A DNA stretch of 64,000 nucleotides from Synergistales bacterium (GCA_018433595.1 JAHDQY010000005.1:41514-105513); one strand, 5' to 3'. Positions 9,849-18,016 are shown, numbered from the stretch's first letter. Translations and numbers: made by a program. The notes: generated by a model not told the origin, from the letters alone.

Positions 9849-11252
9849 ATGACTCTTCGCCTTTACAACGACCTGACTCGCAAAAAAGAGCCCTTCGTCC
9901 CCATCAGAGAGGGGGAAGTGGCCTTTTACGTCTGCGGCCCCACCGTTTACGACTACTTCCATATCGGCAACGCCAGACCGTTCATCGTCTTCGACGTTCT
10001 CAGACGCTATATGGAACACCTTGGTTACCGCGTCACGTATGTCCAGAACTTCACCGACATCGATGACAAGATGATCAACCGCGCCCATGAGATGGGCATC
10101 TCCGTCCAAGAACTGGCCGAACGCTTCATCAGCGCCTACAGGGAGGACGCCGAGGCTTTGGGTGTACGCCGTCCGACCCACAGCCCTCGGGCGACTCACC
10201 ATATCGACGACATCATTGCCCTCATCAAGCGCCTTGTCGAGAAGAAGCACGCCTACGTTGTCGACGGCGACGTCTATTTTGACGTGCAGAGCTTTCCCGA
10301 TTACGGGAAACTCTCGCAGCAAAGCCTCGAAGATCTTCAGTCGGGAGCCCGCGTCGATATCGACATTCGGAAAAAACACCCTCTCGACTTCGCTCTCTGG
10401 AAAGCCGAGAAACCGGGGGAACCCTCATGGGAGAGCCCCTGGGGACGAGGCCGGCCCGGCTGGCACATCGAATGCAGCGCCATGTCGACAGCCATGCTCG
10501 GCCCCACCCTGGATATCCATGCCGGAGGAAGCGACCTCATCTTCCCCCATCACGAAAACGAGATCGCCCAGGCCGAAGCAGCCACGGGAATGCCTTTCGT
10601 CCGCTACTGGATCCATAACGGTTATCTCATGATCGACCAGGAAAAAATGTCCAAATCTCTTGGCAATTTCCTCACAGCAAGGGCGGCTCGGGGAAAATAT
10701 CCGCCTCTTGCGATTCGGCTTTTCATGCTCAGTGCCCACTACCGCTCACCCATCAATTTTTCCGAGGAAGGCCTTCTCCAGGCCAAAAGCGCCGCCGAAA
10801 GACTCCGTAACTGCTCGCTCGAGCTGGACGAAGCCCTTCGCGGAAAGACGGCTTCCGGCCATTCTCCCCTCGTTGAAGAAATCGCAGGCCACCGACAGGC
10901 TTTCATGGCACAAATGGATGATGATTTCAATACCGCAGGTGCCCTGGGCTCCCTTTTTGAAACCGTTCGAGCCGTCAACGGCCATATCAAGGAAGAACTC
11001 CTTCCCTCCAGAGCGGGACTGGAAGCGGCAAGGCGATTCCTTGATGAGGCCGAAGAGGTCATGGGCGTCATCAAGGCCCCCGTCGCTGATGACCCCGACC
11101 GGGAGCGGATCGAGAGACTCATTGCTGAACGCGATGAGGCCAGAAAAGTGAAGGATTTCACCCGGGCCGATGCACTTCGCGATGCCCTCGCCAGCGAAGG
11201 AATCATTCTCGAAGACGGCAGTCAGGGGACACGCTGGAAACGGGAAATCTAG
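9849..11252 (+). CDS. cysS: Cysteinyl-tRNA synthetase
   Basis: Class I synthetase charging tRNA-Cys. The 467-residue product has the zinc cysteine in FYVCGPTVYDYFHIGNARPF (HIGN at 38-41), the WHIECSAM/HHENEIAQ zinc-site segments and the KMSKSLGNF loop near residue 265. AAGGGGGAG precedes the ATG. It is alone on the plus strand, divergent from uvrC, and ends at a very strong hairpin. Confidence 0.97.
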   Translation: MTLRLYNDLTRKKEPFVPIREGEVAFYVCGPTVYDYFHIGNARPFIVFDVLRRYMEHLGYRVTYVQNFTDIDDKMINRAHEMGISVQELAERFISAYREDAEALGVRRPTHSPRATHHIDDIIALIKRLVEKKHAYVVDGDVYFDVQSFPDYGKLSQQSLEDLQSGARVDIDIRKKHPLDFALWKAEKPGEPSWESPWGRGRPGWHIECSAMSTAMLGPTLDIHAGGSDLIFPHHENEIAQAEAATGMPFVRYWIHNGYLMIDQEKMSKSLGNFLTARAARGKYPPLAIRLFMLSAHYRSPINFSEEGLLQAKSAAERLRNCSLELDEALRGKTASGHSPLVEEIAGHRQAFMAQMDDDFNTAGALGSLFETVRAVNGHIKEELLPSRAGLEAARRFLDEAEEVMGVIKAPVADDPDRERIERLIAERDEARKVKDFTRADALRDALASEGIILEDGSQGTRWKREI

Positions 11253-11273
11253 CTGATCCGACAGGCGATGCCA

Positions 11274-11316
11274 GGTAATGGAGAGCCCCCTCGAAACGAG
11301 GGGGCTCTCCATTACC
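11274..11316. terminator. Perfect 20-bp hairpin between convergent genes
   Basis: Two 20-base arms (11274-11293 and 11297-11316) are perfect reverse complements around an AAA loop. It lies between the cysS stop and the stop of the minus-strand unknown gene, whose TAG begins at 11316. Neither side has a U-tract. It probably works as a bidirectional terminator. Confidence 0.7.
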
Positions 11317-11726
11317 TAGACCTCCTGGAGGCCTTTTTCAATTTTCGCGGCCAAGTCGGCCGTGATATCCCTTGCATGAAGAGACAGGCGCATCCGCCCC
11401 AGCTGCTCGTCGCCTTCACCGAGGGCAACGAGCAGGTCGATGATGCCCTGAGCGAACTCCTCTGCCAGAAGCAACCCCCTGGCGGACCGGGGGAAATAGG
11501 GTTTGGCATGCTTGAGAAGGCAATACTTGAAGCAACTGTCACCGACGGCGCAGATATTCATCTCAATCGCCTGAAGGCACTGTTGAAAGGGTTTGAGCAA
11601 CTCCTTTAAACCCCGCTCCTCTTCTTCGCCGGAAGCCTCTTCACGGCGCAGAAGACAATCGCCGGTCAGAACCCGGGCCAGGCTCTCCACCTTCGGAGAA
11701 AGTCCCTTGATCTCCGGGATCATCAT
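11316..11726 (-). CDS. Hypothetical 136-residue protein
   Basis: I do not recognise this family. The product is soluble, with no signal peptide or membrane segment, and is mostly helical by composition. It has six cysteines, three of them clustered (NICAVGDSCFKYC, about residues 58-70), which could bind metal or form disulphides. Its ATG overlaps the pepA stop (ATGA), so it is translated with the aminopeptidase. Codon use looks like its neighbours. It is likely real because of the coupling and the terminator directly after it. Confidence 0.65.
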   Translation of the reverse strand: MMIPEIKGLSPKVESLARVLTGDCLLRREEASGEEEERGLKELLKPFQQCLQAIEMNICAVGDSCFKYCLLKHAKPYFPRSARGLLLAEEFAQGIIDLLVALGEGDEQLGRMRLSLHARDITADLAAKIEKGLQEV

Positions 11727-13186
11727 TCCTCAGGCCCCAAACTCACAAGGAACTCGAGAAGCGTTCGGGCGCCGTAACCGCTGGCCCCCTTGGAATAGTA
11801 GCCGAAAGGTTCCTTGTAATTGTCGACGCCGGCAATATCGAGATGAGCCCAACGGATGTCCTTGTCAAGGAAGGCCTCAAGGAACATGGCCGCCGTCAGG
11901 GCACCCCCTTCGCGCCCCCCCGTATTGACAAGATCGGCAACGGGTGACTCAAGCTTCTTCCGAAGACGATCATCGTCGATGGGCAAGCGCCAGAAACGCT
12001 CGCCTGACCGTCGAGAAGCTCCGAGGATCTCCTCGGCCAGGGAGTCATCATTGGAAAAGAGCCCCGCCGTGTAAGGGCCGAGAGCGATGGCGCAGGCTCC
12101 CGTCAGGGTAGCGATATCGATCACTACAGAAGGCTTGAGCTCGCAGGCAAAAGAGAGGACATCGGCCAGGGTGAGGCGTCCTTCGGCATCGGTGTTGTCG
12201 ATTTCAACCGTCTTGCCCTTGCGGCCTCGGACGATATCGTCGGGGCGGTAGGAACGGCTGCCGACGGCGTTTTCGGCAGCCCCTATCAGGCCATGGACCT
12301 CGATGGGCGGGCAAAGCCTGGCCAGCCCCCTGAAGACGCCGAGGATCACGGCGGCCCCCGTCTTATCGCCTTTCATGGTTCTCATATACTCGCCGGGTTT
12401 GATGTTGAGACCTCCCGTATCGAAGGTAATCCCCTTGCCGACGAGAGCGATCCGGCCGAGGGGTTCTTCCCGGGGGCGATAGACAAGATGAATCAGGCGA
12501 GGAGGAGTCTTCGATCCCTGCCCGACGGCAAGGAGAAGCCCCATTTTCATTTCCTCCAGTTCCTTCTCATCATAGACGCGACACTCGAAATTACCCTGTT
12601 GCGCCACTTCCTGAGCCTTTTCGGCCAGAGTCAGCGGATTGATGACATTGCCGGGTTCGTTGGCCAGGTCCCGGGCCAGCAGCTGGCCACAGGCGATGAG
12701 GGCCCCTTTCTCCAGACCGGATTCCTCTCCGCCGGCGACATAAACGACACCGACGTTGCCCCGCTCCTCTTCGGGAACCTCTTTGTAGCGATCAAAACGG
12801 TAGCCGCCAAGAAGGGCGCCTTCAGCAAGAGCCTGGGAGAGCCTCTGGTCCGGCTGGCGACTGGTCCAGATCTCCAGGTCTTCCGCTCCGACAGCTGAAG
12901 CGGCCTTGACGAGGAGGGCTGCCCCCTCACGGAAAACATCGCTGTCTGCCTTCTCCTCGGGACCGAGACCGACGACAAGGATTCTCGAGGGGCTGTGCCC
13001 CGGTTCGGCACGAAAAAGGCGACTCTCCTTTTTTCCCCTGAACCGTTCCAGATCGAGCTGCCCCAGCAGGCCGGGAGAAAGGGCGGAAAAGCATTCCAGC
13101 ACCTCTTTCTCTCCTTCAAAAAGCAGGATACCCAGGGTTTGAGATTTTAAGTTTTCAACGTCTCTAGGTGCCGCGAAGACTTTCAT
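11723..13186 (-). CDS. pepA: Leucyl aminopeptidase (M17)
   Basis: Cytosolic two-metal aminopeptidase, useful to a peptide and amino-acid fermenter. The 487-residue protein has the N-terminal macrodomain-like region and the M17 catalytic domain with GKGITFDTGGLNIKP (catalytic/metal Lys and Asp), MKGDKTGAA and the signature NTDAEGRLTLADVL. GGAGG lies about 10 nt before the ATG. A candidate promoter is found 40-68 nt upstream. Confidence 0.95.
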   Translation of the reverse strand: MKVFAAPRDVENLKSQTLGILLFEGEKEVLECFSALSPGLLGQLDLERFRGKKESRLFRAEPGHSPSRILVVGLGPEEKADSDVFREGAALLVKAASAVGAEDLEIWTSRQPDQRLSQALAEGALLGGYRFDRYKEVPEEERGNVGVVYVAGGEESGLEKGALIACGQLLARDLANEPGNVINPLTLAEKAQEVAQQGNFECRVYDEKELEEMKMGLLLAVGQGSKTPPRLIHLVYRPREEPLGRIALVGKGITFDTGGLNIKPGEYMRTMKGDKTGAAVILGVFRGLARLCPPIEVHGLIGAAENAVGSRSYRPDDIVRGRKGKTVEIDNTDAEGRLTLADVLSFACELKPSVVIDIATLTGACAIALGPYTAGLFSNDDSLAEEILGASRRSGERFWRLPIDDDRLRKKLESPVADLVNTGGREGGALTAAMFLEAFLDKDIRWAHLDIAGVDNYKEPFGYYSKGASGYGARTLLEFLVSLGPEE

Positions 13187-13225
13187 GCCTCTTCCACCTC
13201 CGCAGTGATTGATGCCGCTACAAAT

Positions 13226-13254
13226 ATCCTAGGTCAGAGTGCCGTTCGGAGCAA
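13226..13254 (-). promoter_or_regulatory. Candidate promoter for pepA
   Basis: On the minus strand, TTGCTC (complement of 13249-13254) and TAGGAT (complement of 13226-13231) are 17 nt apart and would give a 5' leader of about 33 nt. A small hairpin (CCGCCA ATC TGGCGG, 13255-13269) abuts the -35 element and could be an operator. Confidence 0.4.
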
Positions 13255-13312
13255 CCGCCAATCTGGCGGCTCCTCATCGCCTTGCCCTGGTCTTGCCTTC
13301 TCGGGCTTCAAC

Positions 13313-13328
13313 CCTCATCATGATGAGG
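13313..13328. repeat. 16-bp perfect palindrome upstream of the pterin/folate operon
   Basis: CCTCATCATGATGAGG is perfectly palindromic and sits 57 nt upstream of the COG0720 gene start, in the 198-bp divergent gap between pepA and that gene. The form suits a dimeric regulator. No preQ1 riboswitch was recognised in this gap. Confidence 0.4.
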
Positions 13329-13384
13329 AACCATGATGCTCGACGGAGAAAGAGCCGCCGACATCGCTACAAGGAGGCGATTCC

Positions 13385-13762
13385 ATGTATCTCAAGCGGA
13401 CCTTCACCTTCGATGCCGCCCATAATCTCATCCATTACCACGGGAAATGCGAAGCCCTTCACGGCCATACCTACCGACTGGCCGTCACCCTTAAAGGCCG
13501 TCTGGACAGCGAAGGCATGGTCTTGGACTTCGTCGAACTCAAAACTATCGTCAACGACATCGTCCTCTCCCGCTTGGACCACGCTTACCTCAACGACATC
13601 CTCGAACAGCCGACGGCAGAGCATATCGCCCGATGGATCTGGCAGGAACTGAACCCCCATCTCAGCCGCCCCAATTGCGAACTCCACGAAATCGAAGTCT
13701 GGGAGACGGCTTCCAGCTCCGTCATCATTCACCGGGAAGACCTGACGGCGGTGCGAGAATGA
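13385..13762 (+). CDS. queD: COG0720 tunnel-fold pterin enzyme (QueD/PTPS; possible dual I/III type)
   Basis: A 125-residue tunnel-fold enzyme acting on 7,8-dihydroneopterin triphosphate. Zinc histidines are H13, H26 and H28 (FDAAHN, LHGHTY). The active-site segment reads K-C22-E23-A-L-H-G-H. The Cys four positions before HGH is the QueD type (6-carboxytetrahydropterin for queuosine). The Glu three positions before is the type that replaces dihydroneopterin aldolase in folate synthesis. Having both suggests a dual-function enzyme. CAAGGAGG precedes the ATG. The stop overlaps the folP start (ATGA), which favours a folate role. Confidence 0.88.
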   Translation: MYLKRTFTFDAAHNLIHYHGKCEALHGHTYRLAVTLKGRLDSEGMVLDFVELKTIVNDIVLSRLDHAYLNDILEQPTAEHIARWIWQELNPHLSRPNCELHEIEVWETASSSVIIHREDLTAVRE

Positions 13763-14973
13763 CGCGACCGATCCTGCTCTCCTTTGCCGATGAGGAGGAA
13801 TTTCTCTCCCGGTTGCGCTCTCTCGGCTGCGACCCCGGCGGACTTCCCTACTTTCTCGCCAAAGAGAAAACTTTCTCTCTCCTCCTCAAGGCTATCGACA
13901 CCAGGGCCGCCAACGCCCTCAAACAGGAGATGCTTTCCCGGGGAGGCGACGCCGCCGTCCATCGCAACGCCATCGACAGAGGCGTTGAACGGACGGACTG
14001 CATCCTCTTCGGGAATGAGAAACAGCTCTGCCTCCTCGTCGAGAAACTGAAGGCCATGCCCTATTGGGGCCTGGATCAGATCCGTCGGGACCTGGAAGAG
14101 GCCCTCCTCTCTATGACAAGACCCGCCGAGGGACTCGACCTCCCCAGGGGACGCCGGCTGACCTTCGGAACCCGAACGCTCGTCATGGGCATCCTGAACG
14201 TGACATCGGATTCCTTCTACCCCGGCAGCCGCATCGGCACCCTGAAAGAGCTGATTGACCGCGCGGGACAGATGGTCGATGAGGGCGTCGACATCATCGA
14301 CATCGGTGCCGAATCAACCCGCCCCGGCTCGGAAAGCATTGACGAAACCACCGAACGGAAGCGGCTCATCCCGGCGATCGAAACCCTCAGAGAACGCTTT
14401 CCCGATCTTCCCCTCTCAGCCGACACCTACAAGGCAGCCATTGCCGAAGAGGCCGTCGCCGCCGGCGCCGACATCATCAACGACATCTCCGGTTTCGGCT
14501 TCGATAGGGCTTTTGCCGAAAGAACAGCTACCCTTGGCGTCCCCGTCGTTCTGATGCACATCAAGGGGCACCCACGGGATATGCAGAAAAACCCCTGCTA
14601 CAACGACCTGCTACCTGAGATAGCCGCCTTTCTCGAAGAGCGACTCGACCTCGCTCGCCAAGCCGGCATTGACAGGAAAAGGATCGTCATCGATCCCGGC
14701 ATCGGCTTCGGAAAAACACCGGAGCACAACCTGGAAATCCTACGTCACCTTGAGGCCTTCCGAACCTTCGGTCTTCCACTGCTGATAGGACATTCACGAA
14801 AGAGTTTTCTCGGAGCCGTACTCGATCAGCCCTCGCCTGAAGAGCGCCTGGAGGGAACCATGGCCGTATCCGCTCTCTGCGCCTGGCAGGGTGTCGAAAT
14901 CATCCGAGTCCATGACGTGGGCGCCAACAGAAAGGTTCTCGATACGATCGCTGCCGTCAGAGGAACTCGATAA
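13759..14973 (+). CDS. folP: Dihydropteroate synthase with N-terminal extension
   Basis: Joins 6-hydroxymethyl-dihydropterin pyrophosphate with p-aminobenzoate. The TIM-barrel domain (about 137-404) has VMGILNVTSDSF, DIGAESTRPGS, DPGIGFGKTPEHN and GHSRKSFLG. The roughly 120-residue N-terminal region (ANALKQEMLSRGGDAAV, TDCILFGNEKQL) has no assigned function; I recall similar extensions on some Firmicutes DHPS proteins. The ATG overlaps the preceding stop, supporting this start over a longer in-frame reading. Confidence 0.95.
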   Translation: MTRPILLSFADEEEFLSRLRSLGCDPGGLPYFLAKEKTFSLLLKAIDTRAANALKQEMLSRGGDAAVHRNAIDRGVERTDCILFGNEKQLCLLVEKLKAMPYWGLDQIRRDLEEALLSMTRPAEGLDLPRGRRLTFGTRTLVMGILNVTSDSFYPGSRIGTLKELIDRAGQMVDEGVDIIDIGAESTRPGSESIDETTERKRLIPAIETLRERFPDLPLSADTYKAAIAEEAVAAGADIINDISGFGFDRAFAERTATLGVPVVLMHIKGHPRDMQKNPCYNDLLPEIAAFLEERLDLARQAGIDRKRIVIDPGIGFGKTPEHNLEILRHLEAFRTFGLPLLIGHSRKSFLGAVLDQPSPEERLEGTMAVSALCAWQGVEIIRVHDVGANRKVLDTIAAVRGTR

Positions 14974-14992
14974 AGAGAAGGAATGTGACGCA

Positions 14993-16228
14993 ATGCTCGC
15001 TGCAGCTTTTGATGCCTTTTTACTGGATCTCGACGGAGTCGTCTACGTCGGTGAAGCCCCGACGATCGGAGCGCCTTCAGCTTTGAGAAGGCTTCGCCGA
15101 ATGGGCAAGGAGATCCGATTCCTCACCAACAACCCCACCGGGACCGATGTGATCGTCAAGCGCCTGAACGCTCTCGACATCGAGGCCCACGAAGCGGAAG
15201 TGATCACTTCGGGCACGGTCACGGCCTTATTTCTCGCGGAGCACAACGTCGGAAGCGCCTGGATATTGGGACAGACAAGCCTCAAGAAAACGCTGCAATC
15301 TCGTGGCGTATCCCCCTTGAGCGGCCCTCCCTGCGACGCCATCGTCGCAGGATGGGATGACGGCATCACCTTGGGTAACATCCGAGAGGCGGCCACGGTC
15401 ATCCGCAAAGGAGCTCTTTTTGTAGCCACCAACGAGGACCGGACCTATCCCGACCCTCAAGGCCCTCTAGCTGCGGTGGGAACCCTGGTGGAGGCTCTGA
15501 TTGCGGCATCGGGGCAACGCCCTCTCTCAATGGGCAAGCCTCAATCTCCCATGTTCGACCTGGCTCTGAAAAATCTCAAAGCGGGAAAGCATAAAACTCT
15601 CATGATCGGAGATACCCCTGAGATAGACATCCTCGGCGCCCACCGCGCCGGAATTCAAGCCGTTCTCATGGGCGAAGCCCCCGCCTTCCCTCATTGTGGG
15701 GATTTCCGAAACCCCGACGGGAGAATCTCTTCCCTAAGCGATCTTTTCAATCCCGGCATCTCCGTCAAAAAATGGGACCTCCCCTCCTACCAATGGCCGG
15801 AGCGAGTGGAAGCGGGAGTCGCTGCCGTGGTCCTCGACGATGATGGCAACGTCCTGCTTATGCGACGCAGCGACAATGGACTCTGGGGCATTCCTTCAGG
15901 GCATGTGGAACCGACCGAAACGGTAAAGGCGGCCGTGATTCGTGAAATCCGGGAAGAAACAGGCCTTGAAACTGAAATAGAAAGGCTCGTCGGAATTTAT
16001 TCGGACCCTCGCTCTCAGGTGATCACCTATCCGGACCACCGGATACGCCATTTCATCACAACCTGCTTCCTCTGTCATCCATGCGGAGGAACCCTGCAAT
16101 CCTGCGGTCCGGAAACCCTTGATACCGCCTTTTTCCCCACCGAAGCTCTTCCTGAGCCGATGATGACCATGCACCCACGTTGGCTCGCCGATGCCCTGGC
16201 ACAAGTCAAGGAACCCTTCATCCGCTGA
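14993..16228 (+). CDS. HAD-family phosphatase fused to a Nudix hydrolase
   Basis: A 411-residue two-domain hydrolase. Residues 1 to about 260 are a NagD-like HAD phosphatase: nucleophile motif DLDGVVYVG (D12, D14), LTNNPTG, and the metal motif MIGDTPEIDILGA. Residues about 270-405 are a Nudix domain with an intact box at 303-325 (GHVEPTE...REIREETGL). It starts 19 nt after folP with GAAGGA upstream. Nudix hydrolysis followed by phosphatase action is what converts dihydroneopterin triphosphate to dihydroneopterin, so a folate role is a reasonable inference. NagD-like nucleotide clean-up is the alternative. Confidence 0.87.
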   Translation: MLAAAFDAFLLDLDGVVYVGEAPTIGAPSALRRLRRMGKEIRFLTNNPTGTDVIVKRLNALDIEAHEAEVITSGTVTALFLAEHNVGSAWILGQTSLKKTLQSRGVSPLSGPPCDAIVAGWDDGITLGNIREAATVIRKGALFVATNEDRTYPDPQGPLAAVGTLVEALIAASGQRPLSMGKPQSPMFDLALKNLKAGKHKTLMIGDTPEIDILGAHRAGIQAVLMGEAPAFPHCGDFRNPDGRISSLSDLFNPGISVKKWDLPSYQWPERVEAGVAAVVLDDDGNVLLMRRSDNGLWGIPSGHVEPTETVKAAVIREIREETGLETEIERLVGIYSDPRSQVITYPDHRIRHFITTCFLCHPCGGTLQSCGPETLDTAFFPTEALPEPMMTMHPRWLADALAQVKEPFIR

Positions 16229-16243
16229 ACACGACGGGAATTG

Positions 16244-16271
16244 CCGCCTTGGGTTCAAAACGCAAAGGCGG
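16244..16271 (+). terminator. Hairpin after the folate operon
   Basis: CCGCCTT (16244-16250) pairs with AAGGCGG (16265-16271) around a 14-nt loop, 16 nt after the HAD-Nudix stop. No U-tract follows. The rest of the 100-bp gap to the next gene shows nothing else clear. Confidence 0.4.
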
Positions 16272-16328
16272 AGCCCTCAAGGGAGCATAGGGAGCCCGCG
16301 GTCGGGACACTACCGCAAGGGGGAATGC

Positions 16329-17276
16329 CTATTTTGATGCAAGCCTTTCTCCCTCGGCAATAACGCCTTCAAGCTTTGCAAAGAAGCTTTCGGAGTTGCT
16401 AAGATCTACAGATACCTTTACTATAGTCCCGACCATCGGCAACCTGAACATTGAAAAGCGCTGACCTTCAAAAACCAAAAGATCGTTCTTGCTGAATATT
16501 GAAAACCCGCCCATCTTTTCACCAATTTTAGATATAGAAAATAGCCCTGCCCCTGTTTTCTCGCTTTTATTGACATTCTTGGAATCTTTAGAGATTCCAA
16601 ACTGAAGAGATTTACGAATTGCCATTATATTGTCTTTCATGCCATACTTTCCCGCCAACGACTCAGTTATTCCTACTCCTTCATCCGAAACGACAATATC
16701 TACGCTATCTTTTCTCCATTTTTGGGCAACAACATAACATTTGTCGGTTTTAGAATGCTGAAAAACGTTATTTATAATTTCAGAGAAAAAATAGCTAATT
16801 ATGTCAATTTCTTTTTTATAATCGCTAGAAAAAAGTATTTTTGACAAAAAAATAGAGTATTTTTTTATACTAGCCATAAAATTGACTTCTTCCATGGCCT
16901 TAATATCTTGTTTTGTTATTTTCATAATGGGAATGCATTCTAATGCCGGTTTTTGGACCTTTCCTTTTTCGTATATGTTCCAATTAACATGATCGAAAAA
17001 ATTAAAAAAAATGAGGCGATTGACAGATGGCCTTAGCTTGCCATCATCATCTGTCAGGTTTAAAAACCTCACTCCTACATTACTGTTATCTTTGTTGCAT
17101 TTCATGAAGGCATATCTTAACGCCTGAGCTGCCAACATGATGCCAAATGGCTCAACGAAATCAAGCTCTCCGAAATCAAAAATCAGCTCAGGTTCTGCCA
17201 TGGACATTAGAACTTTATTTGAAAATTCAGCCGCTCCCCTGTCATCCAATATATTCGGGAAAAATATCGTCGTCAT
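16329..17276 (-). CDS. STAS-like domain plus GHKL (histidine-kinase-type) ATPase
   Basis: A 315-residue protein. Residues about 1-115 look like a STAS-type fold (LIFDFGELDFVEPFGIMLAA). Residues about 150-300 carry a GHKL ATP site: N-box E166-IIN-N170, G1 box DEGVGI (198-203) and G2 box TGAGLFSI (241-248). There is no phospho-acceptor histidine domain, receiver, signal peptide or membrane segment, so it resembles anti-sigma-factor or signalling ATPases rather than a sensor kinase. The ATG has GGAGG 7 nt upstream. Base composition is strikingly AT-rich compared with all neighbours, a sign of transfer. The biological role is unknown. Confidence 0.75.
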   Translation of the reverse strand: MTTIFFPNILDDRGAAEFSNKVLMSMAEPELIFDFGELDFVEPFGIMLAAQALRYAFMKCNKDNSNVGVRFLNLTDDDGKLRPSVNRLIFFNFFDHVNWNIYEKGKVQKPALECIPIMKITKQDIKAMEEVNFMASIKKYSIFLSKILFSSDYKKEIDIISYFFSEIINNVFQHSKTDKCYVVAQKWRKDSVDIVVSDEGVGITESLAGKYGMKDNIMAIRKSLQFGISKDSKNVNKSEKTGAGLFSISKIGEKMGGFSIFSKNDLLVFEGQRFSMFRLPMVGTIVKVSVDLSNSESFFAKLEGVIAEGERLASK

Positions 17277-17314
17277 TGCGACACCTCCAATCCCGCACAA
17301 AACACTTATCTAAT

Positions 17315-17344
17315 TTTATAGTTCGCTCGGAGTCTGGCCTTGAA
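17315..17344 (-). promoter_or_regulatory. Candidate promoter for the STAS-GHKL gene
   Basis: On the minus strand, TTCAAG (complement of 17339-17344) and TATAAA (complement of 17315-17320) are 18 nt apart in the AT-rich 131-bp gap between the two divergent accessory genes. Confidence 0.3.
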
Positions 17345-17407
17345 TGTCTTATATTGTACCACGATAGGCTTTTAGTGATATTCAACAAGAAGGGAGCCGA
17401 GTTCCCT

Positions 17408-17986
17408 ATGGACTTCGTACAGCCAATCAAAGACCAGGCCAAGATCGAAGCCATGAAGAAGGTGCTCAAGACCAAAAGGCTGAGGGACTACGCCCTCTTC
17501 GTCTTGGGCATCAACTCCGGACTTCGCATCTCTGACCTTCTGGCTCTCAAGGTGGAGGACATCCTCACCACCGAAGGAAACGTTTCCGATCGCATCACAC
17601 TAAGCGGAGAAAGGACTGGGAAAACGCAAGTTTTCCCTATTGGACCGTCAGCAAGGGAGGCATTGAAAGAGCACCTTGCCCAAAGTGCCCTGGCTCCAAC
17701 GTCGCCACTTTTTCCTTCTCGGAAAGGAAACCAAGGAAAGATTCGGCCCATAAGCAGAGAGCAGGCCTATCGCATCCTCAACGATGCAGCTAAAACGGTA
17801 GGCATCAAGGAGAACATCGGGACACACACTTTACGGAAGACTTTTGCCTATCACGCCTACAAGAACGGCCATGACCTGTCGATGATTCAGAAAATCCTGA
17901 ATCACTCGGCTCCTTCGGTGACGCTCCGCTATATCGGCATCACTCAGGAGGAACCCGGCGATGTCCGCTTCTCCATGGACCTGTGA
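17408..17986 (+). CDS. Tyrosine recombinase, catalytic domain only
   Basis: A 192-residue integrase-like protein made of the catalytic domain alone; the N-terminal core-binding (SAM-like) domain of XerC/XerD or phage integrases is absent. The catalytic set is present: R40 (SGLRISDLLAL), K72, H140 and R143 (HTLRKTF), H166 (LNHSAPSVTLRY) and Y175. The ATG at 17408 is the natural start; AAGAAGGGAG lies upstream, though spaced rather far. It ends just before a hairpin and the 3' end of tRNA-Sec, a classical integration position. Confidence 0.85.
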   Translation: MDFVQPIKDQAKIEAMKKVLKTKRLRDYALFVLGINSGLRISDLLALKVEDILTTEGNVSDRITLSGERTGKTQVFPIGPSAREALKEHLAQSALAPTSPLFPSRKGNQGKIRPISREQAYRILNDAAKTVGIKENIGTHTLRKTFAYHAYKNGHDLSMIQKILNHSAPSVTLRYIGITQEEPGDVRFSMDL

Positions 17987-18016
17987 AAAGGAAGACGACG
18001 CGACAGAACAGAATGA

